A stretch of DNA of 38,793 bases from Taibaiella sp. (GCA_021740995.1 JAIOYR010000035.1:1-38793), one strand, 5' to 3'; positions 17,798-25,460 are shown, counted from the stretch's first letter. The notes: generated by a model from the letters alone, not told the origin. Made by a program: numbers and translations.

Positions 17798-18181
17798 TTA
17801 CCTGCTATAGTAGCTATTAGAGTAGTTGGAGTAGCCAGAATATTGTGGTGTGTAAGATGAGTAGTTAGTGCTAGGGTATGAAGGGGTATATGTATTGTAA
17901 TTGGAGTAAGTGGTCGTTGGTGTACTGTAGCTTGAATTGTAGGAAGGGGTACTGTAGGAAGAGTTGTAGCCGCCTGGTTTAGTGCCTTCAGAGCCAGTGT
18001 ATGGGTTCACATTCCCGGCTGTACTCCAGTTATCATCCCTGGTGTAGTTAGCCGTTGTTCTGTAATGGCCTTCTACATAAGTACCGTTTGACCGGGTATA
18101 GCCATTTACATAGGTTTGTCCTTGTCCGAAAGAGGTAACATATACCAGGATTGCTGCGATAAAGAGAATTGCGTTTTTCAT
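17798..18181 (-). CDS. Small secreted Tyr/Ser-rich protein
   Basis: A 127-aa predicted exported protein: signal peptide to about SFGQGQ, then a conserved-looking block (TYVNGYTRSNGTYVEGH, then NWSTAGNVNPYTGSEGT), then a low-complexity Tyr/Ser/Thr/Asn tail. The NVNPYTG block recurs in many small exported proteins of Bacteroidota and Proteobacteria of unknown role. It is the first gene after one copy of the GGTTACC-N14-CTATAAAT element and is likely cotranscribed with the repeat protein downstream. Confidence 0.75.
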   Translation of the reverse strand: MKNAILFIAAILVYVTSFGQGQTYVNGYTRSNGTYVEGHYRTTANYTRDDNWSTAGNVNPYTGSEGTKPGGYNSSYSTPSYNSSYSTPTTTYSNYNTYTPSYPSTNYSSYTPQYSGYSNYSNSYYSR

Positions 18182-18222
18182 TTTGTTTGATTTTTGTGGT
18201 TAAAAATGTTGTTTGATTTACT

Positions 18223-18251
18223 ATTTATAGAAATAGCAGCATGAGGTAACC
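18223..18251 (-). promoter_or_regulatory. ECF-type promoter element, copy 1
   Basis: On the minus strand GGTTACC (18251-18245), 14 bases, then CTATAAAT (18230-18223). It lies 41 bases before the ATG of the Tyr-rich secreted protein. Spacing and both boxes are identical to the copies at 20312 and 20375. Upstream flank TTTCT is also shared with copy 2. Confidence 0.75.
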
Positions 18252-18282
18252 AGAAATAATGAAGAAATATTTCTGCAATGTA

Positions 18283-19074
18283 TTAGACAAGGTGATCGCT
18301 CTTTCTTTTTCTCCTAATGGCGAGCAATACAGACGTAAATGCCAGAATTGCAATAGAACCTAATCCGCCATACACCAAATAGGTATTTAGGGTTATTTTA
18401 TTGTCAGTAGCCGGTTCATTTACTGGCAATGGCGGATTTAGTGTTGTATTGAGGTTCACCTCATTGAGCATGGCAATTGATTGTAGAATAGAGTTGCTAT
18501 CTGCACCATAGTCTACCAGCTCATTGTAGCTCGCAGAATCTGTGTATGCCCAAACAGCATGTTGGGCGATCATGTTTTGGGCATAAGTTTTATCAATATG
18601 CCTTGCAAGTCTAACAAGCGAAGAGTCTGCATACTCCCCAACTGTATAATCAGCAAAAATAAATGGCGATCTCTTGTGCATTTGTGAGCACATGGCATAA
18701 AATCTTGTCCGGTATACCCTTCCCGGGAATAAAGGAAATAAAACCTCTTTTGTAACGAGCATTTTCTGAAAGGAGTCATCTGTGGGTATCAGTATCGTAC
18801 CTGATTCAAGTCTTACAATTACGGTGCTATCCAACTTGCTTTTCAAGATAGCCTCCATACACTTCCCAAAATGTACACCGTCTTTACCGGCAACTTCATA
18901 ATACTGACGGGGGTTGTAACTACCGCTGATTCTTATTTCAATCATCTTGCTCTCTATTGCCGTTTTTAATGGGATAACAATAGGTCTTGAATTATTCAGT
19001 GAATCATTTGCAGCATCTGCATGCAACGTTCTAAAAGCCGTAATAATTAGCACTAATAAAATTCGTGATCTCAT
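18283..19074 (-). CDS. Exported protein with C-terminal membrane anchor, unknown family
   Basis: A 263-aa protein read from the ATG at 19074 (MRSRILLVLIITAF), which starts a signal peptide ending near LHADA; an upstream start would bury it. One hydrophobic segment near the C-terminus (YGGLGSIAILAFTSVLLAI) followed by RRKRK predicts a type I membrane protein with a short cytoplasmic tail. The exported part is about 200 residues without recognisable motifs. It lies 35 bp downstream of the J-domain gene and is probably the last gene of the leftward four-gene unit that starts at the copy-2 sigma element. Confidence 0.7.
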   Translation of the reverse strand: MRSRILLVLIITAFRTLHADAANDSLNNSRPIVIPLKTAIESKMIEIRISGSYNPRQYYEVAGKDGVHFGKCMEAILKSKLDSTVIVRLESGTILIPTDDSFQKMLVTKEVLFPLFPGRVYRTRFYAMCSQMHKRSPFIFADYTVGEYADSSLVRLARHIDKTYAQNMIAQHAVWAYTDSASYNELVDYGADSNSILQSIAMLNEVNLNTTLNPPLPVNEPATDNKITLNTYLVYGGLGSIAILAFTSVLLAIRRKRKSDHLV

Positions 19075-19109
19075 ACTTTCAAATTTTAGAGTAAAGGCAA
19101 TTGATGCAA

Positions 19110-19601
19110 TCAACAACTCTTTACCAAGAGGAAAATTATATTTATTATGACAAAGTAACCCAATACTTGAATTATCCCAGATACAGCTCCCTTGCCAGCG
19201 GCTTTAACTATACCACTGGTATCTTTTACCGCCTGAGCAGTAATATCTCTGGCTTGCTTTTGGGCCTTTTCAATCCAGTCGCGGAGCAGATCACTTTGAA
19301 AATGGTAGTTCTTTCCTGTAGCCTGTTCTTCATTATTATCAGGAGGTGATTGTTTTGTTTGAGATTCGCCTCCCATTGTTTCATGGTATCGTATCCATTC
19401 AACATCATAAATTGTTTTTGCTTCCGGGTCTGACAATATCAGGTAAGCCTCATTAAGCAACTGCATTTTGGTAGTAGCATCACTACTATGGTTTATATCT
19501 GGATGATATTTTTTCACCAGCGATCTATACGCTATTTTCAGCTCATTTGTTGAAGCTGTATTGAGCACACCAAGCACTGAATAATAGTCTATGAACTGCA
19601 T
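19110..19601 (-). CDS. J-domain (DnaJ-like) membrane protein
   Basis: A 163-aa protein with an N-terminal J domain: DYYSVLGVLNTAS, helix II, and the HPD motif at residues 33-35, then LLNEAYLILSDPEAKTIYD. This domain stimulates Hsp70 ATPase activity. There is no Gly/Phe or zinc-finger region; instead a linker leads to a C-terminal hydrophobic segment (VLGYFVIINIIFLLV), giving a membrane-tethered co-chaperone with a cytoplasmic J domain. Its start overlaps the stop of the upstream 64-aa gene by one base. In this stress-like operon it may recruit DnaK to the inner membrane. Confidence 0.85.
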   Translation of the reverse strand: MQFIDYYSVLGVLNTASTNELKIAYRSLVKKYHPDINHSSDATTKMQLLNEAYLILSDPEAKTIYDVEWIRYHETMGGESQTKQSPPDNNEEQATGKNYHFQSDLLRDWIEKAQKQARDITAQAVKDTSGIVKAAGKGAVSGIIQVLGYFVIINIIFLLVKSC

Positions 19602-19795
19602 TACTTGTTTAGTTTAGGGTCATTATCATTTGTGTTATCTGGCTCGGGCTTATATTTCCATACCGCAGCAATGGCACCAAAGCCAAGGAGCATACTAATA
19701 AATGCAGGTACAGACCCTCTGGCTGCGGTCATTACGCCCAGGATAATCAAAGTGATAATTACTTTTATCACAGCACGTAGAATTGAGTTTGTCAT
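19601..19795 (-). CDS. Small two-TM membrane protein
   Basis: A 64-aa protein with two hydrophobic segments (about residues 8-25, VIKVIITLIILGVM, and about 30-46, AFISMLLGFGAIAAVW) and a short polar C-terminal tail. No family is recognised. Its stop overlaps the J-domain gene start by one base, and the YbjN-like gene ends 10 bp upstream, so it is firmly in the operon. It may be a partner of the membrane J protein. Confidence 0.65.
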   Translation of the reverse strand: MTNSILRAVIKVIITLIILGVMTAARGSVPAFISMLLGFGAIAAVWKYKPEPDNTNDNDPKLNK

Positions 19796-19805
19796 TTTTT
19801 TGATT

Positions 19806-20297
19806 TTATGAGTTATAAATTGAATTGAAAGCGACTATCGGTGCGACGTTTCCGAAATTAACGTTGGCAATAGAGGGAAAAATAGAATCTACAGAGTTGA
19901 TATTGGTATCGAGCAGTATGTCTAGTTCCTTCTTAGTAAAATGTTCCACATTTGCCAATTGAGTAGTGATATGACTTACTTCGCCATCTTCGTTGTCGAG
20001 ACACCACTTACCTAACAGTATGTGATAATTTACACGGTTGAGCAAGTCGGCTACTTTCAGCAGTTGGCTATCCCCAACACAAAGCGGCATCACCGACTGA
20101 ATTGTTATCAGTTTCCTGTGCTCGTCTATTCTGAGATAAATATTCCAGCTCAGGTTATTACCTCTAATGCCGGTTTTGATTACACCATCGGATAATACGG
20201 AATAAGTGAATTCTCTTGCGGTCAGGTGTTGCTCAACCAGACCAGTTAATGTTATCGCTGTTGCTACTTTTTGATTTGATTTTTTGGAGAAGAACAT
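19806..20297 (-). CDS. YbjN-like protein
   Basis: A 163-aa soluble protein with the alternating strand-helix pattern of YbjN / type III chaperone-like folds: WNIYLRIDEHRKLITIQSVMP, then LLKVADLLNRVNYHILLGKWCLDNEDGEV. YbjN-type proteins are stress-linked and of poorly known function, and the assignment is by general pattern. It is the first gene of the leftward unit; its ATG lies 14 bases after the -10 box of the copy-2 element, leaving a very short leader. Confidence 0.6.
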   Translation of the reverse strand: MFFSKKSNQKVATAITLTGLVEQHLTAREFTYSVLSDGVIKTGIRGNNLSWNIYLRIDEHRKLITIQSVMPLCVGDSQLLKVADLLNRVNYHILLGKWCLDNEDGEVSHITTQLANVEHFTKKELDILLDTNINSVDSIFPSIANVNFGNVAPIVAFNSIYNS

Positions 20298-20311
20298 TGG
20301 TTTGTTTTTCG

Positions 20312-20340
20312 ATTTATAGAAAATCTTAGAACAGGTAACC
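20312..20340 (-). promoter_or_regulatory. ECF-type promoter element, copy 2
   Basis: On the minus strand GGTTACC (20340-20334), 14 bases, CTATAAAT (20319-20312). It precedes the YbjN-like gene and so the operon to the J-domain and anchored proteins. It stands back to back with copy 3, the two GGTTACC boxes being 34 bp apart. About 48 bases (20313-20360) align well with 18224-18272. Confidence 0.75.
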
Positions 20341-20374
20341 AGAAACAGTGAAAAATATTTTTTTTAAAAAAGTT

Positions 20375-20403
20375 GGTTACCACAACCATGTTTTACTATA
20401 AAT
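20375..20403 (+). promoter_or_regulatory. ECF-type promoter element, copy 3
   Basis: GGTTACC (20375-20381), 14 bases, CTATAAAT (20396-20403) on the plus strand. Only the boxes and spacing match the other two copies; the 14-bp spacer is unrelated, which argues for function rather than simple duplication. The ATG at 20402 lies inside the -10 box, so the following gene must start downstream. Confidence 0.75.
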
Positions 20404-20419
20404 GAGAAATCGAACAAAA

Positions 20420-21667
20420 ATGGAAAACACTACAACAGCCAATACCGTTTTACAAAATGAAAGTAACGAGCAACAAAATGAAAGCTCTAATACATCTATC
20501 AGGAAAGTAAAAATACCCGACTATGCCTTCATTCAGGCAGGACTTCACAAGGGAGACTCTAAGTCGCTGACAGCCCACCTCGGCTGGATAAAGGAGGGGC
20601 ATATAGTTGATGAGGGCTTTAGTGAGCAGGAGCACCTGCTGGGCAAGAAAAAAGCTGAAATTAATATTCAGGATAAGGAATCAGAAAAGATAAAACTGGA
20701 AAACGAACAGCAAACCATTGATGAGGTAAAGATACCGGCTGCTAGAAAACAAGTCGAAGAGACAACTGAAGAAATAAAGCAAGTAAAACTAGACTGTGCA
20801 GAAAAACGTATAAAAAGTGACTTTCAACCGATACGTTATTACACCTATGCTACATTAGTATGTTTCTTGTCTGTTTACTTAGTTTTCTTTTACGCATCAG
20901 CAATTAACAGTGCATTTTTCAGAAATGCCCAGAGCCTCATAACCAATGCCGGTGCTGATGTGACAATGTTATTGGATTCCATTTTTGACCCTAAAGGTAT
21001 ATTCAAAGCCAGCACTTCACTAATATTCACGTACTTGGGTGCATTCCTATTCTTTGCAATTGGCTTATTGCCTCATGGTATTCTATCTGGCGATGGGAAA
21101 AACAAAAAACTATATGCATCTCTACTTATTGCTGGTGCGTTTCTTGCCGATGCTGCATTGGCTTATAAAATAGACAAAGGCATACATGACTTAAAATTGA
21201 TGGCTGGAATAGCAGATGCAGATTGGAAATTCTATCTGAGTATTAACTTCTATTTGGTACTGCTTTTTGGTTTTTGTGCATACTTGATATGGGGTCAGAT
21301 GTATGAGCTGATGTTAACAGAGAAAAACAAAAAGAATACAGATATTAAAGCTGAGATCATCATTACTGACCTTAAAATAAAACTTGCTGAGCGGAAGCAG
21401 GAACTACAACAGCTTGAAGTAAAAGTAAGGGAATTGCAATCCACTGTTTCAATAATTAAACAACAGTTGGAAAAACTAAAGAAGGACCTTGAGACGGCTA
21501 TGGTAAACCCGGATGAACTGGCAAGAAACCTTACCAGTTTTTACAAAGGGTGGCGGCAATATCTAGTCGGTTCGTCAGAGCTGGTAAATGAAAAAATAGC
21601 CTGTGAAGCAGCTTACTCCGAATTTATGAGTTCATTATTTATCAAAACAACACAATCTTTAAACTAA
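20420..21667 (+). CDS. Four-TM protein with two coiled coils, unknown family
   Basis: A 415-aa membrane protein. The ATG at 20420 is chosen because the upstream ATG at 20402 overlaps the -10 box of the sigma element. Order: polar N-terminus, first coiled coil (about 70-130), four hydrophobic segments (about 141-159, 197-220, 232-249, 274-294), then a second long coiled coil (about 300-360, KLAERKQELQQLEVKVRELQ) and a short soluble end. The topology puts both coiled coils on the same side, presumably cytoplasmic. No motif of a channel or transporter family is recognised. It is first in a rightward four-gene unit and may be a scaffold or tether in the envelope. Confidence 0.75.
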   Translation: MENTTTANTVLQNESNEQQNESSNTSIRKVKIPDYAFIQAGLHKGDSKSLTAHLGWIKEGHIVDEGFSEQEHLLGKKKAEINIQDKESEKIKLENEQQTIDEVKIPAARKQVEETTEEIKQVKLDCAEKRIKSDFQPIRYYTYATLVCFLSVYLVFFYASAINSAFFRNAQSLITNAGADVTMLLDSIFDPKGIFKASTSLIFTYLGAFLFFAIGLLPHGILSGDGKNKKLYASLLIAGAFLADAALAYKIDKGIHDLKLMAGIADADWKFYLSINFYLVLLFGFCAYLIWGQMYELMLTEKNKKNTDIKAEIIITDLKIKLAERKQELQQLEVKVRELQSTVSIIKQQLEKLKKDLETAMVNPDELARNLTSFYKGWRQYLVGSSELVNEKIACEAAYSEFMSSLFIKTTQSLN

Positions 21668-21684
21668 TACTAAAACAACTTAAA

Positions 21685-22551
21685 ATGCAATTTATGAAAG
21701 CACAATCACTACAATTAATCGCCTGTCTTATAATCCTAATACTGAGTTCATGTGGATGCAGACAAAATGAACAAACAATAATCACTAAAAAGCACAACTA
21801 CGTCATAATACTTGACTTAAGCGATAGGCTCCTAAACGATGGACAGGCAGAAAAGGACAGTTCTATAATTATGACTGCATTCACAGAATTTGAAAAGACT
21901 GCCAGAAGTCCGTTGATATTAACATCAAACGACAGATTTTCCGTAAGGATTATTCCACAGAAAGGTAGTTCACTGCACAAAGACTATTTTGAAAACAAAC
22001 TTAATATTGATCTGTCAATTATTGATGCTGCACACAAAAACAATGCATTTGTAGAAATGAAGAGTACAATTTCAGGCATAATATCTGAACTATACAAAGA
22101 AGCGCATCTTGGCAATAATTCAACTGAATATTCAGGTGTCGACATCTGGAAGTTTTTTAACGATGAAATAAACACTGAATTAAAAACTGATGCAGAGAAT
22201 AAAGTAGTAGTCCTTACAGATGGGTATTTCGATTTTAATGACAACGGTCACGTGCTTAAAACAGGCAATAAATATACCAGTACTTCATTTCTAACAGAAT
22301 TCAATCGTAAAGATTGTAATTGGAAAAACAAAGCACAACAGGATAGTATAGGACTAATGCCAGTGACTATTAAAACAAGCTCGAAATGGATCATAGCCGG
22401 GGTTCAGGGTAAGAATTTGAGCGATATACAGATGGAAGAAAAGCTGGAGTATTTTTGGAAAAAGTGGTTAAAAGAGTCTCTTTGTGGTGAGCCCAAAATA
22501 ATACTTAACAATTCAAGTACAGTGATGGTAAACCAATACACAAATAAATAA
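21685..22551 (+). CDS. vWA-like lipoprotein
   Basis: A 288-aa protein with a lipoprotein signal (LIILILSSC, Cys at about 23). An alternative ATG at 21694 would shorten it by three residues. After the lipobox comes YVIILDLSDRL (Asp at about 44) and later VVVLTDGYFDF, which together resemble the strand-1 and LTDG elements of a von Willebrand A fold with a degenerate DxSxS metal site. It lies 17 bp after the four-TM gene. Likely attached to a membrane facing the periplasm and acting in binding rather than catalysis. Confidence 0.7.
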   Translation: MQFMKAQSLQLIACLIILILSSCGCRQNEQTIITKKHNYVIILDLSDRLLNDGQAEKDSSIIMTAFTEFEKTARSPLILTSNDRFSVRIIPQKGSSLHKDYFENKLNIDLSIIDAAHKNNAFVEMKSTISGIISELYKEAHLGNNSTEYSGVDIWKFFNDEINTELKTDAENKVVVLTDGYFDFNDNGHVLKTGNKYTSTSFLTEFNRKDCNWKNKAQQDSIGLMPVTIKTSSKWIIAGVQGKNLSDIQMEEKLEYFWKKWLKESLCGEPKIILNNSSTVMVNQYTNK

Positions 22552-22572
22552 CATTAAACTTACACACGGAAC

Positions 22573-22971
22573 ATGACATTAAATTCAATGACAACTACCG
22601 AAGTAGTAGATGAAGACGTAAAGAAAGAACTGTTATCCAATATTGCTGAAGAAAAGCAGATTATAGTAAATTGTATAATAAACGGAGGTAACGACGGTAC
22701 TGCTGCACGAATATGGAAAAGTACCTATCTTGTAGACAACGTATCTAAGCAAAGAAGTGTTCTACTTCATACTATAGGTGTGTCGCATTATCCTAATTGG
22801 ACACACATTCCGCCCAAAAGTACTTTGAGGTTTTCTCTTATTTTCTCTCCCTTACCCCAGTCTACAAAAGTTTTTGATCTGGTAGAACAAATACCTGAAT
22901 CAGGTGGCTTCTATTTTAGTGGTCTTAGAAGAAATGATGCAGATGTTTACCAAGTTGACTTGACAGATTAA
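22573..22971 (+). CDS. Small soluble protein of unknown family
   Basis: A 132-aa protein without signal peptide or membrane segment. The ATG at 22588 is an alternative start. The centre has a strand-rich pattern (QIIVNCIINGGNDGTAARIW, then STYLVDN) ending in VDLTD. No family is recognised. It follows the lipoprotein gene by 21 bp and is followed by the NTF2-like gene, so it shares the copy-3 promoter. Confidence 0.6.
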   Translation: MTLNSMTTTEVVDEDVKKELLSNIAEEKQIIVNCIINGGNDGTAARIWKSTYLVDNVSKQRSVLLHTIGVSHYPNWTHIPPKSTLRFSLIFSPLPQSTKVFDLVEQIPESGGFYFSGLRRNDADVYQVDLTD

Positions 22972-23031
22972 TAGTCGTATTTGCTTTATATATTACACAG
23001 CACTATCGTATATGAATTTAACAAAAAAAGC

Positions 23032-23562
23032 ATGGTTCACATAGTTACTATTATCGACCCAAGGGAAATTACAAGACAGTTTGCAAAAGCTGTTCAGAAT
23101 AAAGATTTTACCATCATAGAAAATCTGCTAGCTGATGATGGAGAATTCAATACTCAGGATGCAGACCTAAATACTATTGAAAGTTGTAGTAAGTCTGCAT
23201 TTATGGTTTGGCTCAAGTTTGTTTTAAAGAAACAATCTGTTGCTTCTATAGAATACGACCAGTGCATAATGTGTAGAATGGGCAACCCTGTTGTATTATT
23301 TAATGATGGTTTCCTTATCAGACAAGAAGATTCTCGTGAACGAGCAAAAACTGGTTTTATGATAGATGTAGTAGACGGTGTGATTAAAGAAATTGCATTT
23401 TGCCACTATTTTGCAGATAGAGAAAATAAATCTCAACTTGAGTATGACAGCATTGAAATAAAAAAATTGCAAGCAACTGGTATTCCGCTATTGCAAGCAA
23501 TTGATATCGTATTAGCTAAAAGGGGTGTTGAAGATATTTGGATGGGTAATAAGCTGTTTTAG
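23032..23562 (+). CDS. NTF2/SnoaL-like protein
   Basis: A 176-aa soluble protein. The ATG at 23032 is preferred over a TTG at 22981. The start ITRQFAKAVQNKDFTIIENLLADDGEF has the helix-helix-turn of the NTF2-like cone fold; the strand-rich part IEYDQCIMCRMGNPVVLFN follows. No catalytic residues are evident, so a binding or accessory role is likely. It is the last gene of the rightward unit. Confidence 0.55.
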   Translation: MVHIVTIIDPREITRQFAKAVQNKDFTIIENLLADDGEFNTQDADLNTIESCSKSAFMVWLKFVLKKQSVASIEYDQCIMCRMGNPVVLFNDGFLIRQEDSRERAKTGFMIDVVDGVIKEIAFCHYFADRENKSQLEYDSIEIKKLQATGIPLLQAIDIVLAKRGVEDIWMGNKLF

Positions 23563-23884
23563 ATATTCTACACATGCAACGCATTGAATTGGGATTGTTA
23601 TAGAACAAGCAACAAATACAGCTAAGTTTTACGCCTTGGGATAAACGCGCTGATCATTTTCCTGCCACCAACGATTACCGTCAACTGTTTTATGGGAAGA
23701 GAAGATGCAAAACTTCTCTTCGGTTAAGAAATTGGCCAGAGAAATGGAGCGTATATTACTGTTCGGTACGTAAAATAATCTTTGACTGGCTTGACATACC
23801 TCATTATTACGAGGTTGTTTAACAATATCCTTGCCACTTTTTAGTGGCAAGGATATTAAACGATTCGGCATTTCACATTACGAA
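23563..23884. other. Gap between the sigma-linked region and the integrase
   Basis: A minus-strand open frame of 80 codons (23629-23871) is present, but it has no recognisable family, no good start signal and runs through the hairpin at 23824. It is more likely a relic or chance frame than a gene. The hairpin is the only clear feature. Confidence 0.5.
23824..23857 (-). terminator. Long perfect hairpin after the integrase gene
   Basis: A 15-bp perfect inverted repeat (AATATCCTTGCCACT and its complement) around a four-base loop, extended beyond a three-base bulge by GTTT/AAAC. It lies 27 bases past the integrase stop, so transcription termination is plausible, but there is no T-run. A recombination or regulatory site is the alternative. 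Confidence 0.45.
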
Positions 23885-25183
23885 TTATGCTGCTTTTTTA
23901 GCCTTCTTCTTCACCGGCTTTTCTTTCCTGTCCTCCCATATGCCCTGCAAAATCTTAGCGTGTTGATCGCGTGTTACCCGAATATACTTCATAAAAGCAG
24001 TTTCGGTTTTATGACCTGTTATTGCCATTATGGTCAGGGTGGGGGTACCAGCCAAATATTCATTGGTTGCAAAGCTGCGCCGTGCAGTATGCGTTGTTAG
24101 CAGTTTCCATTTGGGAACCGTTTTATTAAGGGCTTCTCCACCCTTTGTTCCGCTCACGGTAACAATTTTTTTCAGACATTCTGTTTTTTCTCCAATGTCT
24201 TTAAGGTGGTCGTTTGCTTTTTGGTTGCTGATCGCAGGAGGCAAACTTCCATCGTATTTGTTCATTATCTTTTGTACCTCTGGATGAACAGGAATGATAA
24301 CGGGCTTGCTTGTTTTGATTTGAGTTAGCGTTATCAACCCATTCTTAATTTGTGACGGCTGCAAGGTGGATAAGTCGGAAAAACGTAAACCGGTATAACA
24401 ACCCACCACAAACAAATCTCTAGCGCGCTCTAAGCCCGGTGTTCCCGACAAATCAGCGTCAGCCAGCTCCTTTAGCTCATCCTTATCCAAATAAATGGTA
24501 TCCGCTTCTTCTCTGATTGTAGTAAAGCCCTTCTTTTTAAATGCGTCATTCTTATTGTGGCCAAGTTCCGTTGCTTCATTAAGAACCGTCTTGATTGTTT
24601 TTATATGTTTGCCAATGTAGTTGGTTGATTGTTTTGCGTTCAGAGTAAGGTATTTCACAAAGTCGTTATAAAACGCCAGATCAATATTGTCGAAATCAAT
24701 TTTGCACTTTGCATGTTTCTGGTAATTTTCTAAACATACTTTCGTGGTGTAATAGTTTTTGATCGTCCCAGGCGTAACAGGTTTACCAATGCTGGTTAAT
24801 CGCGTGCCGTTCTTGCTTCTGTCAATGAATTCTTGGAAAAAATTCATAAAAGTCACGCGGTCTTTTATTCCTTTGTTCTTGATGGCAACATCCAAAAGCA
24901 ATTTCAAAACATCAGGCGTGGGTACCATGCTATTGTTTTCATTTGCATATTTTCTAATAATATTTTTAATGTCAATCGCAAGAGTATCAAGTCGCCGGTT
25001 GAACTCAGGAAATTCTGGAAATTTTTTTGTTTGCTTTGCCCGTTTTGTCTGCTTATCCCAGAACAATGGATGAATGCTCTCAGATATATAGTATTTTGCT
25101 TCGTAGCTGCCGTAATACATTCTGGCATATATAGCTGTGGGTGTCAAAGCATTTATTTGTTTGAGATGAAATGAGATAGTCAT
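23885..25183 (-). CDS. Tyrosine recombinase / island integrase
   Basis: A 432-aa integrase of the type carried by Bacteroidota genomic islands. The N-terminal arm-binding part (about 1-100) starts MTISFHLKQINALTPT; a SAM-like core-binding domain spans about 105-210; the catalytic domain has Arg267 in TGLRFSD, Lys290, His365 and Arg368 in HTARRS, His391 in GHKTE and nucleophile Tyr400. All key residues are present, so it is likely active. A lysine-rich tail closes it. A TATCTTTG box lies 26-33 bases upstream. It marks the right end of the island that carries the defence and sigma modules. Confidence 0.93.
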   Translation of the reverse strand: MTISFHLKQINALTPTAIYARMYYGSYEAKYYISESIHPLFWDKQTKRAKQTKKFPEFPEFNRRLDTLAIDIKNIIRKYANENNSMVPTPDVLKLLLDVAIKNKGIKDRVTFMNFFQEFIDRSKNGTRLTSIGKPVTPGTIKNYYTTKVCLENYQKHAKCKIDFDNIDLAFYNDFVKYLTLNAKQSTNYIGKHIKTIKTVLNEATELGHNKNDAFKKKGFTTIREEADTIYLDKDELKELADADLSGTPGLERARDLFVVGCYTGLRFSDLSTLQPSQIKNGLITLTQIKTSKPVIIPVHPEVQKIMNKYDGSLPPAISNQKANDHLKDIGEKTECLKKIVTVSGTKGGEALNKTVPKWKLLTTHTARRSFATNEYLAGTPTLTIMAITGHKTETAFMKYIRVTRDQHAKILQGIWEDRKEKPVKKKAKKAA

Positions 25184-25208
25184 AATGCAGCTTCGAATTT
25201 TGCAGCTC

Positions 25209-25216
25209 CAAAGATA
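25209..25216 (-). promoter_or_regulatory. -7 box of the integrase gene
   Basis: Minus strand TATCTTTG, an exact match to TAnnTTTG, 26 bases before the ATG. No clear -33 box. It directly adjoins the tRNA-like fragment, so integration may affect integrase expression. Confidence 0.5.
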
Positions 25217-25259
25217 CGGATTCGAACCTTAATTAGGGGACGGTAAAGGGGACGGTAAA
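25217..25259. other. Probable attachment-site region: tRNA T-arm-like core and two 12-bp arm repeats
   Basis: The minus strand contains GGTTCGAATCC (25229-25219), the sequence of a tRNA T-arm, but no D-arm or anticodon arm upstream, so it is a fragment only. Beside it GGGGACGGTAAA occurs twice in tandem (25236-25247 and 25248-25259). A tRNA 3' fragment plus short direct repeats next to an integrase start is the classic layout of an att core with arm-type sites. Confidence 0.5.
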
Positions 25260-25282
25260 TGTTAAATCATTCTTGTGTTCTC

Positions 25283-25313
25283 TTTATTTTTAGAAAAGCT
25301 GATTTTACATTTG
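25283..25313 (+). promoter_or_regulatory. Bacteroidota-type promoter without an obvious gene
   Basis: TTTA (25283-25286), 19 bases, then TACATTTG (25306-25313), close to TTTG-N19-21-TAnnTTTG. It points rightward to the terminator at 25426 with no sizeable gene between, suggesting a short noncoding transcript. Confidence 0.5.
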
Positions 25314-25319
25314 ATTGTC

Positions 25320-25457
25320 TGAAACGCTTTACTATCAAGCTTTTCAAGGTAAGAATGATAAAGAAAGGAAAAGTACGATAAAGCCTCCGCGTGTCCGCTT
25401 TCGACCTCAGAATAAAAAAGAAATGGGCTGTAAGTCAATCACTTACAGCCTATATTT
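25320..25457 (+). ncRNA. Candidate small RNA of about 140 nt
   Basis: Defined only by the promoter at 25283-25313 and the terminator at 25426-25460; the ends are estimates. The interval holds one tiny reading frame of eight codons (ATG at 25355, after AGGTAAG). No known RNA family is recognised. Confidence 0.3.
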
Positions 25458-25460
25458 TTT
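25426..25460 (+). terminator. Rho-independent terminator
   Basis: A 10-bp perfect stem (GGCTGTAAGT / ACTTACAGCC), a five-base loop and a TATATTTTTT tail. An A-rich run precedes the stem, so it could also work leftward. Confidence 0.75.

Noticed and set aside
23629-23871. 80-codon minus-strand frame as a gene
   Set aside because: No recognisable family, and it runs through the perfect hairpin at 23824-23857.
24759-25174. Plus-strand frames inside the integrase gene
   Set aside because: They lie antisense to an intact tyrosine recombinase and show no family features.
25219-25231. tRNA gene suggested by GGTTCGAATCC
   Set aside because: No D-arm, anticodon arm or acceptor partner lies upstream; only a T-arm-like fragment exists.
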